Origin: Salidesulfovibrio onnuriiensis
GTDB lineage: Bacteria > Desulfobacterota > Desulfovibrionia > Desulfovibrionales > Desulfovibrionaceae
Reading direction: 5' to 3'
Assembly (NCBI RefSeq): GCF_008001235.1
Contig: NZ_CP040751.1
Location: forward strand, 2,525,001 to 2,589,000
Length of the DNA: 64,000 nt
Position 1 is the first letter of the stretch. Each line of letters begins with the position of its first letter. The notes below the pieces were generated by a model. The model had not been told where the DNA came from. It ran no database searches and worked only from the letters and a program-made list of their open reading frames with translations. A program made the translations under genes and the position numbers. Positions 26,780 through 36,739 of the stretch are shown here, piece after piece.

Positions 26780-29700
26780 TTACAGCTCCACTTTGAGTGC
26801 CTGGGCTATTTTCATCAATACATCCAAGGATTTTTCCGTATTGAGCTTGTATACTGAGTCGGAAAGCTCCCGGAGCTCCTCATGCAACTTGGCCGGTACG
26901 ATTTCCGAAAGCAGGGGCAGCCGGTCGATGACGTCGGTGCTTCTTTGAAGGAGCAGGGCATGGAATTCTTTCAGCGATTCCTCCACTTCCACCATATCGC
27001 ATTCCCGGAGCGGTTTGGAACCGTTGCCGGACGTGTCTTGTTCCTCCAGCGGCAACTCCTGAAGCACGCTGATAAGCGCCTCCATTTCCCTTGCAAATTC
27101 TTCATAGTGGCCTTGCCAGGAATCCGGCGATTCCTTTTTCAGTGCTCCATCGAACTGCCGGGCGGCTGCGAACAGTGGGCCGGCCCCGAGATTTCCCGAA
27201 GTCCCCTTGATGGTATGAACTAACGCCTTGAGTTCGTCATGGGCCTGCGTGTCCAGCAGATGACGTACCGTTTCAACGCATGTGCCGTAATCGCACAGGA
27301 AGTTGTGCAGAAGTCTTCTGTAGAGCGGGCCATTGTTCTTGATGCGTTCCAATCCGGCATCAATGTCCAGCTCCCGCATGTTGCCCGGGCGGTCCGGCCA
27401 TGAGTTATCCGCGACTTCCGCCTTCTGAACGGGACGTTTTTCGTATTCCCGCTCCCTGGGCTCGATCCATTGGATCAATGCTGAAAACAACTGGTTTTCA
27501 TCAATAGGTTTCGCCACATAGTCGTTCATGCCGGATTCAAGGCATTTTTCCTTGTCGCCGATAAGGGCATGTGCGGTCATCGCAATGACGGGAAGCCCCT
27601 GGAGGCGCAATTCCTCGCGAATGATCCGCGTGGCCTCGTATCCATCCATTTCAGGCATCTGAATATCCATGAGGACTGCATCGTAGGGCTGATTGCGTTC
27701 CTGCTGCGCTCGGATCATGCCCACGGCTTCCTTTCCATTGTCGGCGACCTCGACCATGAGATTGGCGCTTTCCAGAATCGCCGTGGCCACGCCCTGGTTG
27801 ATTTCATTGTCTTCCACCAGAAGAATCCTGGCCCCGCCGATTCCCTCCAGTCCCTTGATTTCCTTGGTCCTGTCTATCTCAACCCTGTGCAACATGGCCT
27901 CGTCGTGCCCGAAAATCTCCATGATGGCGTTGAACATGTCCGAGGAGCTGACAGGTTTGAGCAGGTATCCGTCGATGCCGGTATCGTGGGTTTTCATTTT
28001 CAGCAAAACTTCGTCGCGGCCGTACATGGTCACCAGAAGCAGTTTCAGGCTGTCGCCCAGAGCCGGGTCCTCCCGGATGACCTGGGCCAACTCGAAACCG
28101 TCCATGCCCGGCAATTTGAGGTCCATGAGAACAAGGTCGAAGCGGGATGCCCCATTGTCGTTTCGGAGCATGTCCAGTGCCTGTTCGGCGGATTCAACGC
28201 ACTGCGTTTCAAACCCGAGATTTCCGAGCATTTCGGTAAACAGCAGCCGGGCGGTGTCATTGTCGTCCACGATGAGTACCCGCAGACCGCGAAGATCGAT
28301 GGGGGCGATCAGGGACCGCTGGCGGCTCCCTTTCTGCCTTCCGAAGGTGGCGGTGAATTGGAAGGTGCTGCCCTGGCCGGGCTCGCTTTCCACCCACAGC
28401 TTCCCCCCCATGAGGGCAACCAGACGCTGGCAGATGGAAAGCCCCAGGCCGGTGCCTCCATATTTGCGCGAAATGGAGCCATCGGCCTGCTTGAAGGGCT
28501 CGAAAAGGGAATTGGCGACCTTTGGGTCGATGCCGATCCCGCTGTCCTGCACCGAGAAATGAAGAGACACGCTATTTTCGTCCCGGGGCGCTTCTGCCTG
28601 AGGGCCGACCTTGAGCACGATCTGCCCATGATGAGTGAATTTGACCGCATTGCTGATGAGGTTGATGAGAATCTGGCCCAGCCTCAGGGGATCGCCCACC
28701 AGGGAAAGGGGAGTGTTGTTGTCGATGATGTAGAACAGTTCGAGTTCTTTTTCCGCGGCCTTGTCCGCGAACAGGCCGGATATGCGGTCGATGGTTGAAG
28801 TGAGCAAAAAGCCCACGGAGTCCAGCTCCAGACGCCCGGCCTCGATCTTGGAAAAATCGAGTATGTCGTTGATGATGCCGAGCAGGTGGTTCGAGGAGTC
28901 CTTGACCTTTTCCAGATAGTCCCGCTGGGTCTTGTCCAGCTTGGTCTTGAGCACCAGGTTGGTTAGCCCGATGACGGCGTTCATGGGAGTTCTGATCTCG
29001 TGGCTCATCCTGGCCAGGAATTCGCTCTTGAACGAACTTGCCGCCTCGGCATTTTCCTTGGCCACGGCCAGTTCCCTAGTTCGCTCCTCCACCAGTTCCT
29101 CCAGGTGCGCGTTCATTTCGGCCAGTTCCTGCTCGGCCAGCTTCACCTGGGTCACGTCCACGAGGATTCCGTCGTAATGAAGGACATTCCTGTCCGCATC
29201 CCGGATGACTCTGGCAAACAGGGCGCCCCAAATGACTTGCCCGTCCTTGCAGTGGATCCGGGCCTCGTATCCGCGAGAGCCGCTCTCCGATTCAGCCAGG
29301 GAAAGCAGCCTTGCGGTATCTGCCGAATCAACGCAGAGCTGTTCGCGGATATCGGTTATGGAGCCGATGAGCTCCTCAGGGGTGTCGTATCCGAGGATAT
29401 CGGCCATGGCCGTATTGGCCGTGATGAAATTGCCGGCGGGTGAAAACCTGAAAATACCCACCAGGGCGTTCTCGAAGATGGAGCGGTATTCGAGCTCGGC
29501 CTGGGCCAAGGCCTCCCTCGATTCCATGAGCGCCTTGTAGCGCAGTTCCAGTTCCCGGACCATGCCGTGAATGGATTGCTGCATGCTCTGGAGCTCCAGG
29601 CTGCCTCCGGTCTCCACATCCGTGACGGCGGAATCTCCCTGGCTGACCCTGCTGGCATATTCTTTTACCGCCTGGAGCGGCGAGATGATGGTCGTGCGTA

Positions 29701-30220
29701 TCAGCAGGAACAGGGTGATGATGAGTATGCCGTCCACCGCAAGGATGGCGCTGATGATATTCCCAAGAAAGGACTTGAGCTCCTCCTCCATGAACCGGGG
29801 AGAGTAGAAGAGGGTGAATTCGCCAATCTCCCGGTTCTTGTAAACCAGCTTCCGCGAATCCCTGAGCAGGTCTTCCCCGCCGGAGACAGTGTCGGAAGAA
29901 ACAGCCTGCCATTGATCATTACGTGCGATGGCTGTGCGGTCTTCGCCGTATTTCACGCTAACGGCATAGACCTGTCTGTCCTGCATGGCGCTGTGGATGA
30001 TGTCGTTGATCTGGTCTTCATCATAGTTCCACACGGGAGTTCTGAGACTGATGGCTAATTGCGAGGCCAGGGCGTCCATGGCGGCCGAGAGCTTTTCCAG
30101 GTTGTGCTGTTTTTCGGTCCGATAGCGCAGGGCCCCGAAAACGCCCAGAAGGATGGTGGTCACGGCGACCAATCCGATGACCACCGTGAACGTCAATGGC
30201 TTTCCCTGACCGAACCGCAT
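26780..30220 (-). CDS. BarA-like hybrid kinase: TM-periplasmic-TM-PAS-HisKA-HATPase-receiver-receiver-Hpt
   Basis: This 1146-residue inner-membrane phosphorelay kinase has TM1 (about 8-33), a periplasmic sensor region, TM2 (152-175), a HAMP-like linker, PAS (240-360), HisKA with His407 in [10 protein letters not shown], and HATPase (G boxes DSGIGID, GGTGLGL). Two receivers follow with D700 and D852, then a C-terminal Hpt with His1002 in [16 protein letters not shown] at 30220 is chosen because GGGGAG precedes it. Together with the downstream kinase it forms a two-gene signalling operon. No DNA-binding regulator is adjacent, so the output is unknown. Confidence 0.9.
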   Translation of the reverse strand: MRFGQGKPLTFTVVIGLVAVTTILLGVFGALRYRTEKQHNLEKLSAAMDALASQLAISLRTPVWNYDEDQINDIIHSAMQDRQVYAVSVKYGEDRTAIARNDQWQAVSSDTVSGGEDLLRDSRKLVYKNREIGEFTLFYSPRFMEEELKSFLGNIISAILAVDGILIITLFLLIRTTIISPLQAVKEYASRVSQGDSAVTDVETGGSLELQSMQQSIHGMVRELELRYKALMESREALAQAELEYRSIFENALVGIFRFSPAGNFITANTAMADILGYDTPEELIGSITDIREQLCVDSADTARLLSLAESESGSRGYEARIHCKDGQVIWGALFARVIRDADRNVLHYDGILVDVTQVKLAEQELAEMNAHLEELVEERTRELAVAKENAEAASSFKSEFLARMSHEIRTPMNAVIGLTNLVLKTKLDKTQRDYLEKVKDSSNHLLGIINDILDFSKIEAGRLELDSVGFLLTSTIDRISGLFADKAAEKELELFYIIDNNTPLSLVGDPLRLGQILINLISNAVKFTHHGQIVLKVGPQAEAPRDENSVSLHFSVQDSGIGIDPKVANSLFEPFKQADGSISRKYGGTGLGLSICQRLVALMGGKLWVESEPGQGSTFQFTATFGRQKGSRQRSLIAPIDLRGLRVLIVDDNDTARLLFTEMLGNLGFETQCVESAEQALDMLRNDNGASRFDLVLMDLKLPGMDGFELAQVIREDPALGDSLKLLLVTMYGRDEVLLKMKTHDTGIDGYLLKPVSSSDMFNAIMEIFGHDEAMLHRVEIDRTKEIKGLEGIGGARILLVEDNEINQGVATAILESANLMVEVADNGKEAVGMIRAQQERNQPYDAVLMDIQMPEMDGYEATRIIREELRLQGLPVIAMTAHALIGDKEKCLESGMNDYVAKPIDENQLFSALIQWIEPREREYEKRPVQKAEVADNSWPDRPGNMRELDIDAGLERIKNNGPLYRRLLHNFLCDYGTCVETVRHLLDTQAHDELKALVHTIKGTSGNLGAGPLFAAARQFDGALKKESPDSWQGHYEEFAREMEALISVLQELPLEEQDTSGNGSKPLRECDMVEVEESLKEFHALLLQRSTDVIDRLPLLSEIVPAKLHEELRELSDSVYKLNTEKSLDVLMKIAQALKVEL

Positions 30221-30286
30221 GCCTGCTCCCCGCTGTCCTGCTAGGTTTGAAGGTGCTCCTGGTATCAATCTGGCGGGAAATGACAT

Positions 30287-30312
30287 CCTGTTACATTATT
30301 TTATGCAACAGG
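30287..30312. promoter_or_regulatory. Near-perfect dyad upstream of the BarA-like kinase gene
   Basis: CCTGTTACAT (30287-30296) and ATGCAACAGG (30303-30312) match as an inverted repeat at 9 of 10 positions with a 6-bp spacer, about 67 bp before the kinase start codon. This is an operator-like arrangement; the binding protein is unknown. Confidence 0.4.
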
Positions 30313-30354
30313 ACGGCCTGGGCAACTTGGACAGGTCACCCGGCGATGCCTTTT

Positions 30355-32655
30355 TTAAACGCAGACAGGACAGCCCAGCGGGGTGCGGCGGTCCTTGGCA
30401 TAAGCGTTGCCGGCAATGGATTTGGCGTATTTCTTGATGTCGGCAGCCCGTTCCCCGATCTCCATGAGTGTGCACTGGCCCTGGATCTCAATGACGCCGA
30501 GGGAAATGGAGACAAGGGGATACTGCCGTTTCTTGCCGTCCCGGCCCTTGGCGTGAATCCAGCCCCGGTCCCGGTCCTGGGCGGAATAGTGGCGATTCAC
30601 CAGCCTTTTGAAGCAGCGCAGCACCGAGATGCAGGTCTTTTCCACGGATTCGGGCTTGGTGATCAGCACGAAATCGTCGCCGCCGATATGGCAGAGCAGG
30701 GAGTCCTTGGGGCAATGCTTTGTCGCCGCCCAGGACATGATGTCGGCCGCCAGCTTGATGATAGCGTCGCCGTTTTTAAAGCCGTAGGTATCATTGTAGA
30801 CCTTGAAGTGGTCCAGGTCCCCATAGATGATGCAGAAGGAATCCTTGCGGGTGATGCGGGATTCCACCTCCTGCTCCAGGGCGACATTGCCCGGCAGTCC
30901 GGTGAGCGGGTTGGTTCCCCGCGCCATCTCCACCTGGACCCGGGCCAGGGTGTTGAGCAGCTTCTGCACCGTGACCACGCCGAACAGGACTCCTTTGCGG
31001 GTAATGATGACCTCGTCATAGGCCTTGAGCGTCTCGCGATCCATGGCCATACGCGCTGCCTGTTCCACCGGCGTGGATTTGTCCACGATCAGCGGGGATT
31101 CGTCCATGACATCGGTGATGGAGCGTTTGGAAAACAGGGCCACCCCATACTGGGAGGAGAGCTGCCGGTTGAGGTGGTACTCCATGACCAGCCCCCGGGG
31201 AACGTTGTCTTCCGTGACCACGATGCTGGGAAATTGCTGATTGTTGGAAAAGAAGTCCTGGGCGTCGGCGACAATGAAGGAACTGTCCACCGCATAGGGA
31301 GCTTCCGCGATTTCCCCGATGGGAATGGAGCAGGTTACGGTCTTGCGCGGCAGTTCGGACATGGATTGCAGTTCCCGGCACTCGGGGCTCAGTTCCGGCT
31401 TCGGCTTTTCCGGATATCCGAGGTAGTAACCCTGCCCGCAATGAACGCCGATATCCATGAGGCATACGGCCTGGTCCCGGGTCTCGATTCCCTCGGCCAC
31501 AATTCTGGATTTGATCTTGTCGGCAAAGGTGACCGTGGTTTCCACCAGGGCTCGTTTGACCGGATCCCGGTGGATATTGTGGATGAGCGATTTATCCAAC
31601 TTGATGAATTCCGGATGAAGCTCGGCAATGGAACTCAGGCCGGAATAGCCGGACCCCGTGTCGTCCAGCGCAATCTGGAATCCCTGGCTCCGGTAGTGGT
31701 CCAGGGTGCGGTAGAAAAGGCTGAAATCCTGAAGGCTGTGGCGTTCCGTGATCTCGAAAACGATGTTCTTGGGCGAGAGTCCCACTTCCTGAAGCAGGGC
31801 GAGCGTCTTTCCCGGGGTGAATGCCGGATCGGCCATGGTTTTCGGGTGAATATTCAGGAAAAGACGTTGCCCAGCGGCAATGGGACCCAAATTGCGGATG
31901 GCTTTTTCCCTGCAGACCTCTTCCAGGGAAAAAAGCCTGCCGATCTGTTCCGCCAGTTCAAACATGACCAGCGGGGACTCGAATGGGGACCCCTGAGGCC
32001 CTCGGGCGAGCGCCTCCCATCCGCAGATGTTTCCGGTGCGGAAATCCAGGATCGGCTGATATTTGCATCGAATGGTTCTTGAATGGACAATTTGATTGAA
32101 ATATTTGGTGATTTCAAGAGACTGCAGATCCAGGGGCTGGGTTGCGCACAAGCGCGCCTCCTTGATGGCGTGGGAAAATGCCATGTCCCAGTCCCGCCCA
32201 TTCGACTCAATGCAGCTATAGCCGATGCCCAGCTCTATACCGAGCCCGGTCCATTTGAGCATGGTCCGTTTCATGGCGTTCTGGGCCTGCAGTTTGAAGG
32301 CATAGGCGATATCGCAGAGGTTGCCCCCTTCACCGTCCCCCTCGTCGGGGCAGAGCAGGATGTATTCTCCCGGCGATTGGGTGAACACCGAAACGCCGCT
32401 TTCCCCGTATTGCTCCTGCGCCGTCTTTACCAGTGAATCATTGAGTTCCCTGTCGAGTTGTCCCACGAAGTCATTGCCATACATCTCCTTGAAAAGCGCG
32501 TAGTCGCGGATGATGACGAAAAGCAGGTTGGACGAATGAAAGCATTTCAGTTGCGCCTGCAGCGCGGTGCTGTCCGATAAAGCCATGTGCATAGAATCTT
32601 CCCCAGGCCGTGATGATGAGCTGCGGTTCCAGAATCGAAAGATGGAGTGGTTCAT
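30355..32655 (-). CDS. c-di-GMP signalling protein: degenerate GGDEF-EAL-CBS pair-GGDEF
   Basis: This 766-residue protein probably both makes and degrades c-di-GMP. Residues 40-180 resemble a GGDEF fold without the active-site motif (SPGEY in its place). The EAL domain (about 190-415) keeps its catalytic set: EAL 214-216, NIHP, EITE, the DDTGSG loop, IKLDK, AEGIET and QGYYLGYP. Two CBS-like repeats (about 440-570) follow, then a GGDEF domain with intact GGDDF (658-662). CBS pairs usually bind adenine nucleotides, so energy state may tune the output. ATG at 32655 has GGGGGAG just upstream. Confidence 0.88.
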   Translation of the reverse strand: MNHSIFRFWNRSSSSRPGEDSMHMALSDSTALQAQLKCFHSSNLLFVIIRDYALFKEMYGNDFVGQLDRELNDSLVKTAQEQYGESGVSVFTQSPGEYILLCPDEGDGEGGNLCDIAYAFKLQAQNAMKRTMLKWTGLGIELGIGYSCIESNGRDWDMAFSHAIKEARLCATQPLDLQSLEITKYFNQIVHSRTIRCKYQPILDFRTGNICGWEALARGPQGSPFESPLVMFELAEQIGRLFSLEEVCREKAIRNLGPIAAGQRLFLNIHPKTMADPAFTPGKTLALLQEVGLSPKNIVFEITERHSLQDFSLFYRTLDHYRSQGFQIALDDTGSGYSGLSSIAELHPEFIKLDKSLIHNIHRDPVKRALVETTVTFADKIKSRIVAEGIETRDQAVCLMDIGVHCGQGYYLGYPEKPKPELSPECRELQSMSELPRKTVTCSIPIGEIAEAPYAVDSSFIVADAQDFFSNNQQFPSIVVTEDNVPRGLVMEYHLNRQLSSQYGVALFSKRSITDVMDESPLIVDKSTPVEQAARMAMDRETLKAYDEVIITRKGVLFGVVTVQKLLNTLARVQVEMARGTNPLTGLPGNVALEQEVESRITRKDSFCIIYGDLDHFKVYNDTYGFKNGDAIIKLAADIMSWAATKHCPKDSLLCHIGGDDFVLITKPESVEKTCISVLRCFKRLVNRHYSAQDRDRGWIHAKGRDGKKRQYPLVSISLGVIEIQGQCTLMEIGERAADIKKYAKSIAGNAYAKDRRTPLGCPVCV

Positions 32656-32789
32656 CGGAACTCCCCCGGATCGAAGCTGATGTGTGTGTAATTCCCTCTC
32701 CCCAATACAGCTGGGCATATTAGCTCCCGGGGAAATGGATATGTTACCTTGCTGTGACGATTGCATGAAGATTCCTGGGGATTGGATAC

Positions 32790-32820
32790 AAAAAAAGGCG
32801 GAAACCGAAGTTTCCGCCTT
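32790..32820 (-). terminator. Terminator of the acetyl-CoA carboxylase operon (minus strand)
   Basis: 11-bp perfect arms (32795-32805 and 32810-32820) are followed by seven T on the minus strand. Confidence 0.9.
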
Positions 32821-32843
32821 GAGTGTCTCGTTGGAGGGGAGGA

Positions 32844-35081
32844 CTACCTGTAATACAGGTTCCTTCCGCCGATGGTCAGGAACGACTGGTGCAGGTTCTT
32901 GCGAATGTCGCGCCTGTCCCAGACCCCCTGGATATGACCCCTGGAAAGGGCCTTGTAGCAGTTGTGATAGTCCGGCGAGATATCCATGCCGGTGGTCTCC
33001 TTGATCACGCCGGGCCCCGCAAAGCCGATGTTGGAGGAGCGTACGGCGTACTGGTAGGGCGAGCAGCCCAGGAAGGAAGCCAGCGGACCGGCATAGGAGT
33101 TGGTGTCGTAGAGCACGATGTACAACCCGCCCGCCTCGATGTAGTTGCGCACGGCCATGGTCACGCGGGGCATCTGGATGAGACCGTTAAGGCCTTCCTG
33201 AATGCGGATGCCGGCGGTGCCGTGGATGTATGCCAGGAAGGGCTGATGCTTTTTCTGGGCCAGCTCCAGGGCTCGGATGAACTTTTCGCCCTCGGCGGCG
33301 CCCACGGAGCCGCCCCGGAAATTGGCCACCAGCATGGCGCAGGTGAGCTTGATGCCTTCCAGCGAGGCGTGGAAGGTCATGCAGCCGCTCTGCATGCCGT
33401 TCTTTTCCTTGGCCGCGTCCACGCGTTCCTCGAAGTTGGGGAATCCGGTGGGGTTGCCCGCGGCAATATTCTTGTTGAACTCCTGCAGGGAGTCCTTGTC
33501 GAAGACGTTGTGCAGGTACCACTGGTATTCCATGCGGAAATGGTGCCCGCAGGTGGGGCAGACGCCTGCAAAGTCCGTGTACAGGTCGCGCGCCCAGATA
33601 TCCAGGCACCCGCGCTTGGAGGAATGCGGGCAGGAGACCTCTCGGTCCTGGACGGATTGCGGGCTGACGTAACCGTGCCCGTTTTCATGGGCCTGCTTCT
33701 TGTCCGGCACGGACAGGCCGGTCAGCTCCATTTCCACCTGCTTGTCCCCGGAGCCGATGCCGATGGCCTTGAGTCGCTTGCCCGCAAAGGAACCCAACTT
33801 CCCGGTGACCACGTGCACTTCGTCGGTAACTTCCTCAATGACGCGCTTCACGGTGTGCTGGATGGGTTTTACGATGCCGTAGGCCACCACGGAATAGGTG
33901 GTGGAGACAAAGCCGGAACGGGCGGCATTGATCTTTTCCCAGAAGGTGCGGTTGTCCTGGTAGGCATGCTGGGCCATCTGACGGTACTTCCTGTACCTGC
34001 GGTCCAGCAGCCGCTCGCGGGCACGCTCGCTCAGGTTCCAGCGCACGATGACGTCCGCGTCCTTCTTGAACAGCTTCAGGGCCAGGCCGCGCAGGAAACG
34101 AACGCTGCGCACGCTCAGGGTCACTTCGTCCGTGGCCTGAATGACCCGTTCGCGAAGTTGGCGGTAGAAGTCGAAGTGGTCGGAACGGGCGCCCAGAGGC
34201 GGTTCCTGGATGATGTCATCGATATAGCCATTGGCCAGGTTGTCCTGGGCCGTGATCTTCTGATGGCTGGCGCAGGACTCGATGAGCTCCTGGGAAGCGC
34301 GCTGCGGCGGTCGGATACGGCCTTCAATGGCTGCCGCGCCTTCCGGCGAGATCACGGAATAGTAGCCGTGGGAGAGCATGATGCGCTTGTCGGCCATGCC
34401 GATGGCCTCTGCGCCGCCCGAGCCGCCTTCCGAGAAGATGGCGACGATGGGTACGTCGAGTCCGCACATCTCATAGATATTTTCGGCAATCTGCTGGGCC
34501 GCGCCGGGAAAGTCCTCCACCGGGTAGGAGCCCGGTGTGTTCACGTAGGCGTGGATGGGAATCTGTTCCCTGGCCGCGACCTTCATGTACTTGAGAGCCT
34601 TGTAATTGCCCCAGGGCTTGATGGAGCCGCCGTTGCGGAATTCCTCGCCGTGGCCCTTTTCCTGGCCCACGACCATGACCGGCTGGTTGATGATGGTCTT
34701 GCCCTTGCGCCTGGTGACATAGGCGCGGGCGATGACCATGCCGGGATCGATGCTGTGTTCGTCCTGGCCTCCGATCTCGTTGTAGTTGTCGTAGACGTTT
34801 TCCAGGATATCCTTGAGGCTCACCCGCTGCGGGTGGCGGACGATGCGGACCTTGTCCATGGGGGTCAGGCGCGCGTCCAGGGAAACCTCGAGGGATTCCA
34901 TGCGTTTCTCGAGAGCCTTCAGGGCGTTGGCCGCTTCTCCGTCCGAGGAAAAGGCCTGCCCGTCAAACTCGACGATGCGCCGCATGAGTTCGTCCAGTTC
35001 GGGACTCTCCTTGTCGCCCAGGATTTCACGGGCATAGTCGGCGCGCTGCTGCAGTTCGGTTTTCTTTTTATCAAGACTCAT
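32844..35081 (-). CDS. Fused acetyl-CoA carboxylase carboxyltransferase (AccA-AccD fusion)
   Basis: This 745-residue protein moves CO2 from biotin to acetyl-CoA to give malonyl-CoA. The N-terminal third matches AccA: the ELDELMRRIVEFDG coiled start, MVVGQEKGHG, NTPGSYPVEDFPGAAQQIAENI, and SEGGSGGAEAIGMADK. A linker of about 100 residues follows. The C-terminal half matches AccD, with the zinc module CPHSSKRGC...CPTCGHHF and AccD-like GGSVGAAEGEKFIRALELA. In most bacteria these are two genes of about 320 and 290 codons. The gene lies 3 bp downstream of accC. No accB is present here. Confidence 0.88.
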   Translation of the reverse strand: MSLDKKKTELQQRADYAREILGDKESPELDELMRRIVEFDGQAFSSDGEAANALKALEKRMESLEVSLDARLTPMDKVRIVRHPQRVSLKDILENVYDNYNEIGGQDEHSIDPGMVIARAYVTRRKGKTIINQPVMVVGQEKGHGEEFRNGGSIKPWGNYKALKYMKVAAREQIPIHAYVNTPGSYPVEDFPGAAQQIAENIYEMCGLDVPIVAIFSEGGSGGAEAIGMADKRIMLSHGYYSVISPEGAAAIEGRIRPPQRASQELIESCASHQKITAQDNLANGYIDDIIQEPPLGARSDHFDFYRQLRERVIQATDEVTLSVRSVRFLRGLALKLFKKDADVIVRWNLSERARERLLDRRYRKYRQMAQHAYQDNRTFWEKINAARSGFVSTTYSVVAYGIVKPIQHTVKRVIEEVTDEVHVVTGKLGSFAGKRLKAIGIGSGDKQVEMELTGLSVPDKKQAHENGHGYVSPQSVQDREVSCPHSSKRGCLDIWARDLYTDFAGVCPTCGHHFRMEYQWYLHNVFDKDSLQEFNKNIAAGNPTGFPNFEERVDAAKEKNGMQSGCMTFHASLEGIKLTCAMLVANFRGGSVGAAEGEKFIRALELAQKKHQPFLAYIHGTAGIRIQEGLNGLIQMPRVTMAVRNYIEAGGLYIVLYDTNSYAGPLASFLGCSPYQYAVRSSNIGFAGPGVIKETTGMDISPDYHNCYKALSRGHIQGVWDRRDIRKNLHQSFLTIGGRNLYYR

Positions 35082-35084
35082 AAG

Positions 35085-36503
35085 CTAGAATTCGAGCAGG
35101 TTCTCGGTTTTTTCGATAAGGAACGGAATGTTGGTTTTCATCCGGGTGCCCGAGGCGTCTTCGCCGTCGAGCTTGAGATCCCTGAGGAACTCGAGACCGC
35201 GTGCCTTGGTTTCCTCCAGGTTCTTGCCCCAGATGATGGCCAGTGCCAGGTTGGGGTCGTATTCCGTGGGAATCTGGTAGGGCCTTTCCCGCGGCACATG
35301 GGTGTGAATGGACAGCCAGTCCTTTTCCGCCCAGCCGACAGTGTTGATTTCACCAACCCAGGGGGTGAAGCCGCTTTCCGTATCCTCGGCGATGAGCCGG
35401 TATTCGATGCTCACGCCGTCGAAGGTTATGTCCTTCTGGGAGTAGCCGAGGGATTCGCCCAGGCCCACCCGGATTTGCTCCCGGATCAGATTGACCTCGG
35501 GGTTGCCCTTGGTTGACGCGATGGAAGCGGAAACGCCGTTTTCCACCTGAATGCGTGTGTTCACTTCCATAAGGAAGGGCATGCCGTTGGGCGTCACGAT
35601 CCATTCCCAGGTGCCGACGTTGTCATACTTGATTTCGCGGGCCATGGACAGGGAGTGCTCAACGATATCGTCAAGCACCTTCTGGGCGTCGAAGGTATAG
35701 GCCAGGTTTTGCGGCCAGAAGCCGGGAGCCACTTCGATGCGTTTTTGCAGGCCGGGGCTTTGCACCGAGCAGTTGCGGGTTCCGAAGTGAACCGGGTTGG
35801 TGCCGGAACGGTCGGAGACCACCTGGACTTCCAAGTGGTTGAAGTTGAAGATGCGCTGCTCGATGAGCACGCCCTCGTCGTTGAAGGTGCGCATGGAGTA
35901 GTTCCGAATGCGGCGGTAGACCTGGCGGAAACGCGCCATGTCCTCAACCTCGTCGATGCCCATGCCGCCACCGCCCGCAGAGGCCTTGACCAGGACGCGG
36001 GGATTTTTGATTCCCTGCTTTTCCTGAAATTCGAAAAGGCTTTCGGCAATGGTTTCGGCTTCCAGCTCATCATAAATGGCCCGGTCGGAACCGGGAACGG
36101 TGGGCACGCCGAGTTTGCGGGCTAGCCGCTTGGTGTTGATCTTGTCGCCGAGATCGCGAATCACCCACCAGGAGGGGCCGATGAAGATCATGGGCCGGTC
36201 CCGTTCGGTGACGCGTCTGGCAAAACGATAGTTTTCGGAAAAAAAACCGTATCCGGGATGGACGGCGGTTGCGCCGGAATCATCGGCTACCGCCAGGATG
36301 TCTCCGGCATCATTATAATTCTGTATTTTGTAGAGGGACTTTTCCCCGCCCAGTTTGCGGGCCATGTCAACATGGCCGGATTCGGTATCTTCAGCGGTGT
36401 AGAGTGCAACAAAAGGCAGTCCAAGGTCGGAGCAGGCCTCCATGATGCGAACCGCGATCTCACCTCTGTTGGCGATCAAAACTTTGTGTCCGTTGATGCT
36501 CAC
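35085..36503 (-). CDS. accC: Biotin carboxylase subunit of acetyl-CoA carboxylase
   Basis: This 472-residue ATP-grasp enzyme carboxylates biotin carried on a biotin carboxyl carrier protein. It starts KVLIANRGEIAVRIMEAC, has AVHPGYGFFSENYRFA, the glycine-rich ATP loop KASAGGGGMG, and FLMEVNTRIQVENGVSA in the active site. The start is GTG at 36503, with AGGAG rather far upstream (about 13 nt). It contains no biotin-attachment (MKM) domain, so a separate carrier is needed. The fused carboxyltransferase follows directly. Confidence 0.92.
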   Translation of the reverse strand: MSINGHKVLIANRGEIAVRIMEACSDLGLPFVALYTAEDTESGHVDMARKLGGEKSLYKIQNYNDAGDILAVADDSGATAVHPGYGFFSENYRFARRVTERDRPMIFIGPSWWVIRDLGDKINTKRLARKLGVPTVPGSDRAIYDELEAETIAESLFEFQEKQGIKNPRVLVKASAGGGGMGIDEVEDMARFRQVYRRIRNYSMRTFNDEGVLIEQRIFNFNHLEVQVVSDRSGTNPVHFGTRNCSVQSPGLQKRIEVAPGFWPQNLAYTFDAQKVLDDIVEHSLSMAREIKYDNVGTWEWIVTPNGMPFLMEVNTRIQVENGVSASIASTKGNPEVNLIREQIRVGLGESLGYSQKDITFDGVSIEYRLIAEDTESGFTPWVGEINTVGWAEKDWLSIHTHVPRERPYQIPTEYDPNLALAIIWGKNLEETKARGLEFLRDLKLDGEDASGTRMKTNIPFLIEKTENLLEF

Positions 36504-36589
36504 GGCTACTATCAGTCTCCTATATGAATTTTAGCGACCATGCTCATTAGCTTGTCTGTGCGGGTCTGGCAAATTTTTTTTGTCGTTTA

Positions 36590-36601
36590 AAATTGCAATT
36601 T
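36590..36601. promoter_or_regulatory. Perfect 12-bp palindrome in the accC/oxidoreductase intergenic region
   Basis: AAATTGCAATTT lies in the 236-bp divergent gap between accC and the flavin oxidoreductase gene, in an AT-rich stretch. It is operator-like by position only. Confidence 0.3.
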
Positions 36602-36739
36602 CAAACCGTTGTTTTTATTGGGCCCCCATATTGCGGTGGACGCGGCAGGGAAACAAAGCTACCTTTTTCAATGCAAGACTGCTGGTAACCACTTGATTGT
36701 CGACATGACCATCATTGAGAGCATCAAAAGGGGATTTCA

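Noticed and set aside
32823-35516. 897-codon open frame on the plus strand
   Set aside because: Antisense to the AccA-AccD fusion and accC; no ribosome site and no recognisable protein family.
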